Below are positions 26,286-37,081 of a stretch of 64,000 nt of DNA, piece by piece. Below the pieces are notes generated by a model that was not told where the DNA came from, searched no databases, and worked only from the letters and a program-made list of their open reading frames with translations. Source of the DNA: an uncultured beta proteobacterium. Its GTDB lineage: Bacteria; Pseudomonadota; Gammaproteobacteria; Burkholderiales; Burkholderiaceae_C. The stretch's first letter is position 1; the number at the start of each line of letters is the position of its first letter. The translations under genes and the position numbers were made by a program. Location of the stretch: assembly GCA_903845935.1 (NCBI GenBank), contig CAIMZI010000080.1, forward strand, positions 1 to 64,000. The letters run 5' to 3'.

Positions 26286-27434
26286 TTACAAGGGCCCGAT
26301 CGCACTGATGACGAAATTCGCCTTCTCGGTCAGGTCCTGATCCGAATCTGCGTAGCGGTCTGCAATGGCGCGAAATTCAAAGCTCAGGTCCAGAAAAGCA
26401 TCCACTACCTCGGGGTCGAAATGCCTGGCGCTTCCGGCAACGATGATATCGGCGGCCTCTTCGTGAGGCATACCAGGTTTGTAGATACGCGGGCTGATCA
26501 GTGCATCGTATACATCTGCCAGCGCCATGATGCGCGCAACCAAGGGAATGGCTTGCGCAGCCAGACCCTGCGGGTAGCCCGTGCCGTCCCAGCGCTCATG
26601 GTGTGAATACACGACATCCTTTGCGACTTCAAAAAAGTCCCCGATATTACCGGCAGTCTGGCGAGCGCTCTCCAGGGCATCACGACCCAGGGCCGGGTGC
26701 CTTTTCATGACCTCGAACTCTTCGGGCTCATAACGCCCGGGTTTATGCAGAATCCGATCCGGAATGCCCACCTTGCCGATGTCGTGCAAGGGCGCACATT
26801 TGTAGAGCAAGTCTATGACTTCATCCGTGAGAACGTCCACATAGGCCGACTTGCGCCGCAGTTGCAAGGCCAGGGCGCGCACGTAATTCTGGGTTCTGCG
26901 CAAGTGGTTGCCGGTGTCCACATCGCGCGTCTCGGCCAGGGACGCCATGGCGAGTATCGTCATGTCCTGCATGGAGCTGATCTGTCGTGTGCGCTTGGCA
27001 ACCTCAAACTCCAGGTATTCATTGCTGATCTGCATGGAACGGCTGCGATGGGCATCGGCCAAATGCGCATGCACCCGGGACGACAGGATGCCGGGGTTGA
27101 TGGGGCGTGTGATGTAGTCCACCGCGCCCAGGTTCAGGCCCGTCCCCTCGTCGGCCATCTCCGACTGGCTGGTCAGAAACAATACCGGAATATTGCAAGT
27201 CAGGGAATCAGCCTTGAGCAGGCGACAAACTTCATAGCCATTGATGCCCGGCATCATCACGTCCAGCAGGATCAGGTCCGGCTGTTCCTGCTGTGCCAGT
27301 TGAATGGCCCGTACTCCCTCCTTGGCAGTCTTTATCAGATAGTGGTCGCGCAGCAAACCAGACACCAGCGACAGGTTGCTCGCCTCGTCGTCTACTACCA
27401 GAATAGTCGGCTTGACTGCCGGAAATATCTTCAT
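26286..27434 (-). CDS. Response regulator with REC and HD-GYP domains, c-di-GMP phosphodiesterase
   Basis: Encodes 382 aa. Receiver domain at residues 9-125 with acidic pair DD (15-16) and phosphoacceptor D58 in LILLDVMMPG. A short coiled linker leads to an HD-GYP domain: GNHLRRTQNYV, CAPLHDIGKVGIPD, then HHERWDGTGYPQGL and LALADVYDAL-type residues (IMALADVYDALIS). These are the metal and GYP residues of active HD-GYP phosphodiesterases. Last gene of the leftward signalling locus, 9 bp after the hybrid kinase, so it is the probable output of that pathway. Confidence 0.92.
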   Translation of the reverse strand: MKIFPAVKPTILVVDDEASNLSLVSGLLRDHYLIKTAKEGVRAIQLAQQEQPDLILLDVMMPGINGYEVCRLLKADSLTCNIPVLFLTSQSEMADEGTGLNLGAVDYITRPINPGILSSRVHAHLADAHRSRSMQISNEYLEFEVAKRTRQISSMQDMTILAMASLAETRDVDTGNHLRRTQNYVRALALQLRRKSAYVDVLTDEVIDLLYKCAPLHDIGKVGIPDRILHKPGRYEPEEFEVMKRHPALGRDALESARQTAGNIGDFFEVAKDVVYSHHERWDGTGYPQGLAAQAIPLVARIMALADVYDALISPRIYKPGMPHEEAADIIVAGSARHFDPEVVDAFLDLSFEFRAIADRYADSDQDLTEKANFVISAIGPL

Positions 27435-27443
27435 ATCAAAACC

Positions 27444-30400
27444 TCAATCCGGTGGGAGGCCAGGCGCGGCTCGCAGCAAGATTTGCAGCGCCACTTCAAA
27501 GTCAAATTGTTCGACCAGCCCACATAGCAACTCGTAGTCAGACCCCAGCCCCCTACGCAGCAGCTCCGCATTGCCTGCAAACAGGGTCTGCACTTCGGTG
27601 TTGCCTTGCCTGAGCAGCTGCGCCGCCTGTGCGCACAATGGCGCCAACGCATCCATATCCACTGGCACACCCTCAGGCACTGCAGGCGGTACAAATGCAA
27701 GAGCTGCCTGGATGCGTCGCGCCAATCCATGGGAGGCCACTTCCAACGCATCCACCACAGCGTCTATTTGCTCGGGAACTACGTCCGCCTTGAACAGGAG
27801 TTCGGCCTTGGCGCACAAGGCGCTGCAATCATCTGCGCCCAGGTTCAGTGCCACGCCCTTGAGTGTGTGTGCCGCGCGCAGGGCTGTACTGAGGTCGTTG
27901 ACGGCCAGTGCCTGACGCATCTGACCGGACACCGCGAGCAATTGCAGGCTGAACTTCAGCAGCAAGGAACGGTACAGCACCGCATCACGCCCACAATGGC
28001 GCAAGCCCTTGAGCGTGTCAATGCCGGCAATTTCCAGTTTCGGCGCACTGTCAGGCAGCAGCGGGTTGCTGGCTGAATGCACTGCTGCAACAGCATCGTC
28101 AGCATGCTGGCCCACTGCGCCCCAACGCGCCAGACTTCGGATCAGGGCATCGACGTCAATGGGTTTGGACAGGTGTTCATTCATGCCTTCGGCAATGCAG
28201 CGCTGCGCCTCTACATCCAGGGCATGTGCCGTCATGGCCACAATGGGCAACTTCGCAAAGCGAGGCATGCCGCGCAGCGCCAGGGTGGCCTGGTGTCCGT
28301 CCATGACCGGCATTTGCAGGTCCATCAGCACCATGGACCAGGGCAGGGGGTCTGCCTGGGCACAGAGCAGGTCCAGCGCCTCCTGCCCGTTGCCGGCAAC
28401 CGTCACCCGCACCTCCAGCGATTGCAGCAACTCGGTGGCAATCTGCTGGTTTATTTCATTGTCTTCCACCAACAGCACGTGCATGCCGGCAAACCCCATG
28501 CGGACCGGCTCTGCCGGGCCCGGAATGGGTACATGGCCCTGCGACGGATACAACACGCCGGCCAGCGCGTCCCACAGGCGCGACTGGCTGACCGGCTTGT
28601 CGATAAAGGCGCTGGCACCGGCGCGGGTGCCGGCATCCCGCACCTCGTCGGCACCAAAGGCGGTGACCATGATGACCGCAGGGCGGTGCGACAGACTCGT
28701 GTCGTTTTCGATAGCCCGTGTGGCGGACACGCCGTCCATGTGCGGCATGCGCCAGTCCATGAGCACCACGGCGTAGGGGTCATGGGCGTCTTCGTTGGCA
28801 ACCGCGGTCATGCCCTCCCGGGCACTGGCGGCCGCATCGGCACGCAGGCCCAGGGAACTGAGTTGCTCGCACAGAATTTGCCGGGCCGTGGCGTTGTCGT
28901 CCACCACCAGCACACGGGTGCCACTGGCGGCAGCGCGCGGCTGTTTTTCGGGGCGGAGCTGTGTCGACAGGCCGAACTCGACGGAAAAACTGAAGGTGCT
29001 TCCCACGCCTTCCCGGGATATGGCCTGAATACTGCCGCCCATCATCTCCACAAACCTTTGCGAGATCACCAGGCCCAGGCCGGTGCCGCCGAACTTGCGC
29101 GTGGTGGAACTGTCCGCCTGGGAAAACGCGGTAAACAATTTTTCACAATGCTGCGCGCTCATTCCAATGCCGGTGTCTTCCACCGCAACGTGGATGGCTA
29201 CGTTGGTGCCCACCTGCCGCACCAGACTCACATCCACCTTGACCTGGCCCGCCTGCGTGAACTTGATGGCGTTGCTGAGCATGTTGATCAGCACCTGGCG
29301 CAGGCGCAACGGGTCGCCCATCAGACCCAACGGCACATCGGGCGCAATGCGGATCAGCAGTTCCAGTTCCTTTTCGACGGCCTTGGGTGCCAGCAAGAAA
29401 GACACACTATCCAACAATTCATCGACCCAGAACGCCGTGCGCTCCAGCTCCACCTTGCCGGCCTCTATTTTTGAGAAGTCCAGAATGTCATTGATAACGG
29501 CCAGCAGATTATTTCCTTCGGAATGGATCTTTTGCAGGTAATCCCGCTGCTTGGCGTTGAGGTCGGTGCGCAGCGCCAGATGCGACAGCCCGATGACTGC
29601 ATTCATGGGCGTTCGGATTTCGTGGCTCATATTGGCCAGAAATGCGCTTTTGGCGCGGTTGGCCTCGTCGGCGCGCTCACGTGCCACTTCCAGTTCCGTG
29701 GCCTGGCTCTGCGTCTGCTGTAATAATTGTGCGGCCAGGTTGTTGCGGGTGTTGATTTCCAGATTCAAGGCAAGCAGGGGCAGTGACTCTGCCAGCAACG
29801 CCGACTGGTTGGAAAGCGGCTCAGCGATGCCCACCAATTCCATAACCGCCAGTGCCTTGTCTGACGCACCCATCAGCGGAATCAGCCTCAGCCATTTCGG
29901 TGCGCCGTTGAACAGACCGGATTGCACGCGCAAGGCGTTTGACTCCACATCACGCAGCTCCATCGCCACAGCATTCAGCGCGCACTGCCCGACCAGACCT
30001 TGTCCCGGCAGAAAACCCTTGGCCAGTGCCTGTCCATCGGCAACGCCACTGGTGCCAGCCAGTTGGTAGGCCTCACCATCCCATAAATAGATGGCACCCA
30101 CCAAGGCGCCGACTAGGGGCGTCAGGCGTGCCATCAGCTTGTGGGCAAAAGCTTGCGCGCCTTCAATGGCCTGGATCTCACGGCCCAGCTCATCCAGGCT
30201 GGACTTGATCCAGCGCTGCGCATCGGCCTCAATCGCCACCTGTTGCAAAACCTGAACGGACCGCGCCATGGTGCCCACTTCATTGCTGAAGTCCTGGTGC
30301 GGAATAGGCGTGTGCAGGTCACCATTGGCAAGCTTGCGCACACTTTGCTGCAAACCCTCGAATGGCCTTCGCACCGAAGCACCGATCAATAATCCGAAAG

Positions 30401-31040
30401 TGACACCGCTTACCACACCAACCAGCAAGTAAACCCAGATCCACTTCTCCAGCAGCTTTGACAGGTCCTGGGCATCCTGTGATGCCTGCAGGGCCGCGGC
30501 CTCCTTGTGGCTGACCAGCGCATCCATCAACTGGTCCATTTTTTCGAAAACCGACACATTGTCAGCACTGATCAAGAATGCCGTTAGCGCGTCGTTGCGG
30601 TAATTTTTGCTTTGATCAATCAGGTCGATGGCGCGGTTCACGTTGTGCCCGTACATGACCGACAGTGCGCGTATTTCTTGCAATAGCTTGCGGCCTTCCG
30701 GTCGCACAAACAGGCGGTCACTTTGCTGCAAGGCAAGCTGCATTTGCGCATCGGCCTGGCGCACCTGGCTCTCGGCCGCTGCCCGACTCACTGCATCGGT
30801 GGACAGGGCCATCTGGCGGATAAAACGCCCCACGGCCATCAGCTGGATGTTGGCCTCCTTGATATGGGAAATGCCCTGCAACTCCTGGGCGAACATGACC
30901 TTGGTCTCGTCGGCCAGCACATGGTTGCTGTAGATCGATTGAAAACCGATCACCAGCACGATCAGCAACAAGGTTGCGGTACTGATGACCAGTTTGGTGC
31001 TGATGCGCAAACCTTCAAAATATCGTGTCATGGATTTCAT
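27444..31040 (-). CDS. Large hybrid sensor histidine kinase (4HB-HAMP-GAF-HisKA-HATPase-REC-REC-Hpt)
   Basis: Encodes 1198 aa. Membrane helix near residues 15-35, a helical periplasmic sensor (about 40-195), a second membrane helix (about 198-218), HAMP-like segment, GAF domain (about 285-430), then HisKA with phospho-His H473 in [15 protein letters not shown] and HATPase ([15 protein letters not shown]). Two receivers follow with D762 (LMDWRMP) and D907 (LMDLQMP), and an Hpt domain with H1058 in [13 protein letters not shown]. This is a complete internal phosphorelay of BarA/GacS-like layout. Its ATG overlaps the stop of the upstream kinase gene. Confidence 0.93.
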   Translation of the reverse strand: MKSMTRYFEGLRISTKLVISTATLLLIVLVIGFQSIYSNHVLADETKVMFAQELQGISHIKEANIQLMAVGRFIRQMALSTDAVSRAAAESQVRQADAQMQLALQQSDRLFVRPEGRKLLQEIRALSVMYGHNVNRAIDLIDQSKNYRNDALTAFLISADNVSVFEKMDQLMDALVSHKEAAALQASQDAQDLSKLLEKWIWVYLLVGVVSGVTFGLLIGASVRRPFEGLQQSVRKLANGDLHTPIPHQDFSNEVGTMARSVQVLQQVAIEADAQRWIKSSLDELGREIQAIEGAQAFAHKLMARLTPLVGALVGAIYLWDGEAYQLAGTSGVADGQALAKGFLPGQGLVGQCALNAVAMELRDVESNALRVQSGLFNGAPKWLRLIPLMGASDKALAVMELVGIAEPLSNQSALLAESLPLLALNLEINTRNNLAAQLLQQTQSQATELEVARERADEANRAKSAFLANMSHEIRTPMNAVIGLSHLALRTDLNAKQRDYLQKIHSEGNNLLAVINDILDFSKIEAGKVELERTAFWVDELLDSVSFLLAPKAVEKELELLIRIAPDVPLGLMGDPLRLRQVLINMLSNAIKFTQAGQVKVDVSLVRQVGTNVAIHVAVEDTGIGMSAQHCEKLFTAFSQADSSTTRKFGGTGLGLVISQRFVEMMGGSIQAISREGVGSTFSFSVEFGLSTQLRPEKQPRAAASGTRVLVVDDNATARQILCEQLSSLGLRADAAASAREGMTAVANEDAHDPYAVVLMDWRMPHMDGVSATRAIENDTSLSHRPAVIMVTAFGADEVRDAGTRAGASAFIDKPVSQSRLWDALAGVLYPSQGHVPIPGPAEPVRMGFAGMHVLLVEDNEINQQIATELLQSLEVRVTVAGNGQEALDLLCAQADPLPWSMVLMDLQMPVMDGHQATLALRGMPRFAKLPIVAMTAHALDVEAQRCIAEGMNEHLSKPIDVDALIRSLARWGAVGQHADDAVAAVHSASNPLLPDSAPKLEIAGIDTLKGLRHCGRDAVLYRSLLLKFSLQLLAVSGQMRQALAVNDLSTALRAAHTLKGVALNLGADDCSALCAKAELLFKADVVPEQIDAVVDALEVASHGLARRIQAALAFVPPAVPEGVPVDMDALAPLCAQAAQLLRQGNTEVQTLFAGNAELLRRGLGSDYELLCGLVEQFDFEVALQILLRAAPGLPPD

Positions 31041-33124
31041 ACGGCAGCTCCGCTGGCCGAACCCGCAGCTGCAAGGGGCAAAAGCACGCTGACCTGCGTG
31101 CCCATACCCAAGTTACTTGCAAGCGTTACCTGGCCATCGTGCAACTTGACGATTTCCTTCACGATGCTCATGCCCAGCCCGGTGCCGGAAATGCGTCCGG
31201 AGGCATCGGCGCGGTAGAAGCGGGTAAAGACCTGGGCTATTTGTTCGGCCGACATGCCTATGCCTTGGTCTGACACCTGCATGCAGGCCATGCGGATGCC
31301 CTCGACCTGTTGCACCTCCAACACCACGTCCACAGCGCCGCCATCTGGGGAAAATTTATAGGCATTGCTCAAAATATTCACCAGGACCTGACGCAACTTG
31401 CCTTCGTCTGCCACCACCACCAGCGCTTGGGTCGACAGATTCAGGCCCGGACGCTCACGACCTACGGGGATCGGCAGAGCATGGACCACACTGCGCAGCA
31501 ATTCTTGCAAATTCACCGGTGCATAGCGGAAGTCGCTTCCGTGGCGCTCCTCGATCCGCGCCAAATCCAGCAAATCGTTCAGAATGTGGGTCATCACCTG
31601 GGCCTGGCGATAAGCGATTTCCAAATATTCACGGTGGGTGTCCGACAAATCTTGATCGGCCAACACGATTTCTACAAAGCCGTAGATGCTGGCCATGGGG
31701 GTGCGCAGTTCGTGCGCAGCGGTAGACAGGAACTCGCTCTTCATGCGGCCCACCTCGATCTCCTGCGTAACGTCGCGGAAATACAAAATCAAGGGCACCG
31801 ATGCCGTGTCGCCTTGCAACAGGCCCACCTGCAGTAGGCGCTTGGGCGTACCGACCAATTCGATGATGTCAACCTCCATGGAGCCGGCCGCCAGGTCAGG
31901 GCGGCTCATGCTGCCCAGGCCTTTAAAACGGGCTGCGCTCACACATTGGGTAGCGAGCCTGGCCGAGAAATCCGCCTCATCCAGTCCTTGCAGGCTTTGC
32001 GGACTGATGTCGGTCATGCGGCCAAAGGACGGATTGACGTACTTGACGCGCCGACCTTCATCGAAGGACACAAAGCCATCCGGACTCATGGAAAAAATGG
32101 CGCTGAGCTGCATAGACCGCTCGTGGCTTTGTAGCTGTGCCAGGCGACGCGAGGCAATTTCCTTGCGGATTTTTTGCAAATAGTAGGTCAGCGACGTTGC
32201 CAGAAAAAGAATCATCCCCGACAACAGCAAGGCCTGAAAATACAAGGCGTCCCGGGCCGCCACATGGCCCTCCAGCAGGTAGCGCAACTCGGTTCCAGCG
32301 ACCACCACCAGGGCAAAGCCCGGCACCTTGCGGTAAAAATAGAGGCGCTCGACGCCATCTACCACCGAGGTCTGCGTGTAGGAGCCGGCTTGGCGACCAG
32401 CTTCAACCAGACTGAAGATGGGGGACTTATCGGCGTTGGCCCCAAAGTCGGCCACCTCACCCACCATGCGGGCTCGGGCAACGCCATCCAAGCCGTAGAG
32501 CGCGGCCATACCCTTGGAGCCCAGGTCCAGATCGGCATAAAAGCGCGTGAAGTAGCCCGGATCAATGGACACCACCACGACGCCAGCAAAACTGCCATCT
32601 GCCCGGCTGATGCGTCTGCTCAACTGGATCGACCACTTGCCGCTGGCCCGCCCAAGCACCGGTTTGGACACAAACATCTCGCCCGTTTCCCGCGCGACAT
32701 GCACCTTGAAATGGTCCCGGTCGGACAGATCCATTTTCCCCTTCAGCGGCAGATTGGAAAGGATATAGATGCCCTTCTCGTCAATTACTCCCACCTGGTT
32801 GAAGATCTGGGTGTCGATCACACCGCGGGCACTGAGGTCGGCCAAATTCAGCTTAGGCCCGACCTCCAGATAGCGCGACTGGACAAAGCGAATGACCTGG
32901 TCCGCACTGCGAAAGGTCCGGTTGGAGTGTTCCTGGCTGACACGCGTGAGGTTGTACAAATCCCGATCGGCTGCGGCGAGCACACGCAGCCGGTCCTCTT
33001 TCTCAAGCGAATAGACATGCAGCAGGGTGACTAACAGCAAAAGCGCCGTGGTCACCCACACAATCAGCAGAATACGTGCATCGCGACTCGAGGTGTCGGG
33101 CCAAATCGCCCCGCCCCTGTTCAT
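31037..33124 (-). CDS. Membrane sensor histidine kinase with Cache sensor and PAS domain
   Basis: Encodes 695 aa. N-terminal membrane helix ([20 protein letters not shown]), a long periplasmic Cache-type sensor (about 60-300; [20 protein letters not shown] is a dCache hallmark), a second helix ([20 protein letters not shown]), PAS domain (about 365-470), HisKA with H471 in [17 protein letters not shown], and HATPase with SDQGIGM and SGTGLGMSI. The domain order resembles CHASE/Cache sensors of diguanylate-type pathways, but the output here is a kinase. Start MNRGGAIWP is preferred. It sits between a single-domain response regulator and the hybrid kinase. Confidence 0.9.
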   Translation of the reverse strand: MNRGGAIWPDTSSRDARILLIVWVTTALLLLVTLLHVYSLEKEDRLRVLAAADRDLYNLTRVSQEHSNRTFRSADQVIRFVQSRYLEVGPKLNLADLSARGVIDTQIFNQVGVIDEKGIYILSNLPLKGKMDLSDRDHFKVHVARETGEMFVSKPVLGRASGKWSIQLSRRISRADGSFAGVVVVSIDPGYFTRFYADLDLGSKGMAALYGLDGVARARMVGEVADFGANADKSPIFSLVEAGRQAGSYTQTSVVDGVERLYFYRKVPGFALVVVAGTELRYLLEGHVAARDALYFQALLLSGMILFLATSLTYYLQKIRKEIASRRLAQLQSHERSMQLSAIFSMSPDGFVSFDEGRRVKYVNPSFGRMTDISPQSLQGLDEADFSARLATQCVSAARFKGLGSMSRPDLAAGSMEVDIIELVGTPKRLLQVGLLQGDTASVPLILYFRDVTQEIEVGRMKSEFLSTAAHELRTPMASIYGFVEIVLADQDLSDTHREYLEIAYRQAQVMTHILNDLLDLARIEERHGSDFRYAPVNLQELLRSVVHALPIPVGRERPGLNLSTQALVVVADEGKLRQVLVNILSNAYKFSPDGGAVDVVLEVQQVEGIRMACMQVSDQGIGMSAEQIAQVFTRFYRADASGRISGTGLGMSIVKEIVKLHDGQVTLASNLGMGTQVSVLLPLAAAGSASGAAV

Positions 33125-33152
33125 GCCGCACTTGCCTTCACCGCAGCCACCC

Positions 33153-33515
33153 TCATGGCATGTGCTCACGCACCCAGCTGACAACCTGCAAGGGGCTGAA
33201 GGGCTTGATGAAATAGGCATCAGCGCCGCGTTTTCTGGCCTGGTCGCTATCGGACTGCTGGCCTCTTGCGGTCACCATGCCGACCACCGTGTCTTTGCTT
33301 GCGGGATCGGCCTTGATGGCGTCCAACACATCCAGCCCATCCAGTTCGCCGGGCATCATCACGTCGAGCAACACCACCATCGGGTGGTAGCGCCTAATCA
33401 CCTCCAAGGCGGCAGTCCCGTTGTCTGCCTCCAGCACTTCATACTGTCGACCCAAGGTGATGCTCAGCAGGCGGCGGATGTCCGCATGGTCATCCACAAT
33501 CAGTAAGTACTTCAT
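33153..33515 (-). CDS. Single-domain response regulator
   Basis: Encodes 120 aa, a lone receiver: DD at residues 8-9, phosphoacceptor D51 in VVLLDVMMPG, conserved T in VTARG, and K in FIKPFSP. No output domain is attached, so it probably passes a phosphate on or acts by protein contact, as CheY or Spo0F do. The longer open frame upstream is discarded because MKYLLIVDDH is the standard receiver start. First gene of the signalling locus, 28 bp before the Cache kinase gene. Confidence 0.92.
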   Translation of the reverse strand: MKYLLIVDDHADIRRLLSITLGRQYEVLEADNGTAALEVIRRYHPMVVLLDVMMPGELDGLDVLDAIKADPASKDTVVGMVTARGQQSDSDQARKRGADAYFIKPFSPLQVVSWVREHMP

Positions 33516-33621
33516 TTTGTCCCCGCATGGCAGTCTTATTGCTCCCGATGTTACCGCAACATCATTTTTATCGTTTAAGGGCAACTGCGCTGTCTGCTCC
33601 AGCCCCAAGCGGATCGGCAGC

Positions 33622-36159
33622 TCAACTGAAGGCGGGCGCCCTGCGCAAGGTTTCAAGCACCGGGCGACGCAACACGTCGCGCAGACCCCACCAACCTGCC
33701 GCCAGGGCCAGGGCCGCGCCACAGAACGAGCCCCAGACAGGCAACCACAGACTGAGCGTCCATTCAAATTCAAACACATAGTGGGCCAGCGCCCAACCCA
33801 CCGCATTGGCTACCAGTGAGGCCAGAAAACCGGCCAACAGACCGACACCGGCCAACTCGGCGCGCTGCACCTGGCGCAACAGACTGGCCTGCGCACCAAC
33901 GGCGCGCATCACAGCATATTCCTGGGCACGTTCCTCACGCGTGGCGCTCACCGCGGCAAACAGCACTACGAGGCCGGCCGCTAGCGTAAAGCCGAATAGG
34001 AATTCCACCGCGCGTATCACCTGGTCCAGCACCCGCTGTACCTGGTTCAGGGTGCTGTTCATGTCCACCGCAGTGACGTTGGGAAACTGGCGCACCAGCG
34101 CGTCGTCAAAGCCCCTGGCTGCGGGCGCCTTGAAGGCGCTCATAAAGGTGCTGGGCACATCGGCCAACACCGCCACCGGAAACATGACGAAGAAGTTGGC
34201 CCGCATTGAGCTCCAGTCCACCTTGCGCAGCGACGTGATACGGGCCTGAGTCTGCACGCCGCCAATGTCGAACGCCAGCCGGTCGCCCAGCTTCAGGTTC
34301 AAGGTCTTGGCGATGCCCTCCTCCACGCTGATTGCGCCCGGCTCTTCGGGCTTCCAGGCACCGGAGATGATGGCATTGTGCGGAGGTTGCGTGGCGCTGT
34401 TGGAGAGGTTGAACTCGCGGTCCACCAGGCGCTTGGCGCGCTCGTCCAGATAGTCCGCTGGCGAGACCGTGCGACCATTGATGGCAATCAGGCGACCACG
34501 GATCATGGGGTACCAGTCAAACTTCTGCACTCCGGCCTTGGCCAGGGCCGCACGGAAGGCATCGCCCTGCTCCGGCATCACATTGATGACAAAACGATTC
34601 GGTGCATCCGGTGGCGTGGCCTGGCGCCAACTCGCTATCAGGTCGGTGCGCAACAGCACCAGCAACAACAGCGCGAGCATGCCCACCGACAGCGCGCTGA
34701 CCTGGACCACGGCAAAGGCCGGACGCGCGGCGATCTGGCGCGTCGCCAACACCAGCCAGCGCGGCGCGGTCAGCTCGTTGACACTGCGGCGCAGCAGCTT
34801 GACGGCCAACCAGCTCAAGAGGGCGAACAGCAGCACGGCGCCGGCAAAGCCACCGACCGCAATCAGGCCCAACTGGAGGTCACTGCTGACCACCAGCAAG
34901 AGCGCGGCAAAGCCGCTCACCCCCAGGGTCAGCACGCCGATGGAGGTCGGGCGCAGATTGCCGACATCGCGGCGCATCACACGCAGCGGCGGCACCTGGG
35001 CCAGCTGCAGCACCGGTGGCAGGCCAAAGGCCAACAGCAGCGTCAGGCCCATGCTCATGCTCAAACCCACCGGCCACAGGCTGGCGGCCGGCAAGGCGGT
35101 ATCCAGCAGCCCGGCCATCAGGGCCACGAACAGGTAATGGATGGCAAAACCCAGCAGCACACCCAGGGCGCTTGCGAACAGGCCGACCAGGGCAAATTCC
35201 AGCGTGTAGCTTGATGCAATGGCGCGCTGGCTCAGGCCCAGCACGCGCAGCATGGCGCAGTCATCCAGATGGCTGGCGGCAAAGGCGCGTGCTGCCAGCG
35301 CCACTGCCACGGCGCTCAGCAGAGCCGCCAGCAGCGCCACCAGACTGAGGAATTTTTCGGCGCGGTCCAGGGTTTGGCTCATTTCCGGCCTGCCGGTTTG
35401 CAGCGACTCCACGCGCACACCACGCACCCCGCGCTCGGCGGCACCCGCTTTCACCACTTTGTCGGCCCAGGCGACAAAGGCCTTGACCTGAGGCTCCTCT
35501 CCGACCAAGGCCATGCGGTAATTCAGGCGACTGGCGGGCTGGATCAGACCGGTGGCCGCCACATCGTTCTTGTGCATCATCACGCGCGGCGCAAAGTTCA
35601 TAAAGCCCGAGCCCCGGTCAGGCTCTAGTGCAATCACGCCGCTGATGACAAAACGGCTGTCGCCCAACAGCAGGCTATCGCCCTTGGCGATGCCTAGGGA
35701 ATCCAGTACGGCGGCGTCGACCCAAACCTGACCGGGCTGGGGGATCTCATGCGTGGCCTGCTCCACGCCGGGCTGGTCGGTGGCCAGCACCAGGCTGCCG
35801 CGCAGGGGATAGCCCGGCTCCACCACCTTGAGCGCCACCAGTTTGGAGGCCCCACCCTTGGCGTCTTCGGCCCGCGCCATGGTTGGAAAGGACAGGGTCG
35901 TGACCATCGAGAGGCCGAGTGCGCGCGCCTTGGCTACAAAAATGTCAGGGGTGGGGTTGTCGCTGGCCATCACCGCATCGCCACCCAGCAATTGCCGCGC
36001 ATCGCGCTGCAAACCGGCCTTGAGGCGGTCGGAAAAAAAGCCTACGGCACTCAAGGCGGCCACCGCCAGAGTCACTGCCACGATCAATAGACGCAGATCA
36101 CCGCTGCGCAGATCACGCCACAGGCTGCGCCAGCCCAGGCTCCAAAAGTTTTGCTTCAT
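33622..36159 (-). CDS. ABC transporter permease of YbbP type, two FtsX domains
   Basis: Encodes 845 aa. One N-terminal membrane helix (LLIVAVTLAVAALSAVGFF), a large periplasmic MacB-like core, then three FtsX helices near residues 265-390, further helices, a second periplasmic domain, and a final FtsX triplet (AVEFLFGFTLAAGLVVLFAA; the last helix near residue 815). This is the YbbP fold that works with a YbbA-type ATPase in export of hydrophobic molecules or lipid-linked substrates. No ATPase or YbbA gene is adjacent in the window. Divergent from the aldose epimerase-like gene across 55 bp. Confidence 0.88.
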   Translation of the reverse strand: MKQNFWSLGWRSLWRDLRSGDLRLLIVAVTLAVAALSAVGFFSDRLKAGLQRDARQLLGGDAVMASDNPTPDIFVAKARALGLSMVTTLSFPTMARAEDAKGGASKLVALKVVEPGYPLRGSLVLATDQPGVEQATHEIPQPGQVWVDAAVLDSLGIAKGDSLLLGDSRFVISGVIALEPDRGSGFMNFAPRVMMHKNDVAATGLIQPASRLNYRMALVGEEPQVKAFVAWADKVVKAGAAERGVRGVRVESLQTGRPEMSQTLDRAEKFLSLVALLAALLSAVAVALAARAFAASHLDDCAMLRVLGLSQRAIASSYTLEFALVGLFASALGVLLGFAIHYLFVALMAGLLDTALPAASLWPVGLSMSMGLTLLLAFGLPPVLQLAQVPPLRVMRRDVGNLRPTSIGVLTLGVSGFAALLLVVSSDLQLGLIAVGGFAGAVLLFALLSWLAVKLLRRSVNELTAPRWLVLATRQIAARPAFAVVQVSALSVGMLALLLLVLLRTDLIASWRQATPPDAPNRFVINVMPEQGDAFRAALAKAGVQKFDWYPMIRGRLIAINGRTVSPADYLDERAKRLVDREFNLSNSATQPPHNAIISGAWKPEEPGAISVEEGIAKTLNLKLGDRLAFDIGGVQTQARITSLRKVDWSSMRANFFVMFPVAVLADVPSTFMSAFKAPAARGFDDALVRQFPNVTAVDMNSTLNQVQRVLDQVIRAVEFLFGFTLAAGLVVLFAAVSATREERAQEYAVMRAVGAQASLLRQVQRAELAGVGLLAGFLASLVANAVGWALAHYVFEFEWTLSLWLPVWGSFCGAALALAAGWWGLRDVLRRPVLETLRRAPAFS

Positions 36160-36214
36160 GCCGCTACCTTAGCGCATGCGTGTGAACGGCGTTGCCCGCG
36201 CCTAAAATGAGCCC

Positions 36215-37066
36215 ATGCCCACCCTAGAAAACTGCCAATTCCACGGACTGCCCGCGGTCCGCCTGTGTGCCGCCGATGGCGCCACCGCCACCATCACCCT
36301 GCATGGCGCCCATGTGGTCTCCTGGAAAAGTGCTGCAGGCGTGGAGCAGTTGTACTTAAGCCCCAACACCCGCTTTGAATCCGGCCAGGCGATTCGCGGC
36401 GGTGTACCGGTGGTGTTCCCCCAGTTCAACACGCGCGGTGTGCTGCCGCGCCACGGCTTTGCCCGCACCTGCCGCTGGGCGCTGGTGGAGGATGCCACGC
36501 AGGCCGATGACGCCTGCAGCGTCACCCTGGCGCTGCAAAGCCACAAGGTCATCAAGGCGCTTTGGCCCTATGCCTTTGGCTGCAACTTGACCGTGGCACT
36601 GCAAGCCGACCGACTGGTGATGACACTCAGCGTCAGCAACCACGGGCCGAAGTCCTTCAGCTTTCAGGCCGCTCTGCACACCTACCTGGCAGTGGGCTCC
36701 ATTGACTCGATCAAGCTCAGGGGTCTGGACGATTGCGATTTTGAAGACTGCACTGCAGCCGGTGGAAATGCCATCCAGCGTCACAGCTCCTTGCAGCCCT
36801 ACGAGGCCATAGACCGCATTTATTTTGACGCACCGGACTGTTTGCAACTGCAGTCCGCGCTGGGCCAGACGGAGCTGCAGCAAAGCGGCTTTAGCGATGT
36901 GGTGGTATGGAATCCGGGTGGCTCCGCTGCCGCCTGCCCGCCGGACCTGCCCAAGGATGGTTTCAGGCAATTTCTGTGCGTGGAGGCCGCCCGCATAGGC
37001 AAGCCAGTGCAACTCGGCCCCGAGCAAACCTGGAACGGCACGCAAACGATCCGCGCGGCGCGTTAA
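36215..37066 (+). CDS. D-hexose-6-phosphate mutarotase (aldose 1-epimerase family)
   Basis: Encodes 283 aa. Galactose-mutarotase-like beta sandwich: GAHVVSWK, VVFPQFNTRGVLPRHGFARTC with the catalytic His region, the second His near FSFQAALHTYLAVG, and the glutamate in VVWNPGG...CVEAARIGKP. It matches the YeaD family, which interconverts anomers of hexose-6-phosphates. It lies alone on the plus strand between two minus-strand blocks, ending 15 bp from the convergent end of fdhD. Confidence 0.88.
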   Translation: MPTLENCQFHGLPAVRLCAADGATATITLHGAHVVSWKSAAGVEQLYLSPNTRFESGQAIRGGVPVVFPQFNTRGVLPRHGFARTCRWALVEDATQADDACSVTLALQSHKVIKALWPYAFGCNLTVALQADRLVMTLSVSNHGPKSFSFQAALHTYLAVGSIDSIKLRGLDDCDFEDCTAAGGNAIQRHSSLQPYEAIDRIYFDAPDCLQLQSALGQTELQQSGFSDVVVWNPGGSAAACPPDLPKDGFRQFLCVEAARIGKPVQLGPEQTWNGTQTIRAAR

Positions 37067-37081
37067 GCCAGCGGATGGATG

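Noticed and set aside
28077-29474. 465-aa rightward open frame within the hybrid kinase gene
   Set aside because: Antisense to HisKA/HATPase/REC domains; no motif of any family.
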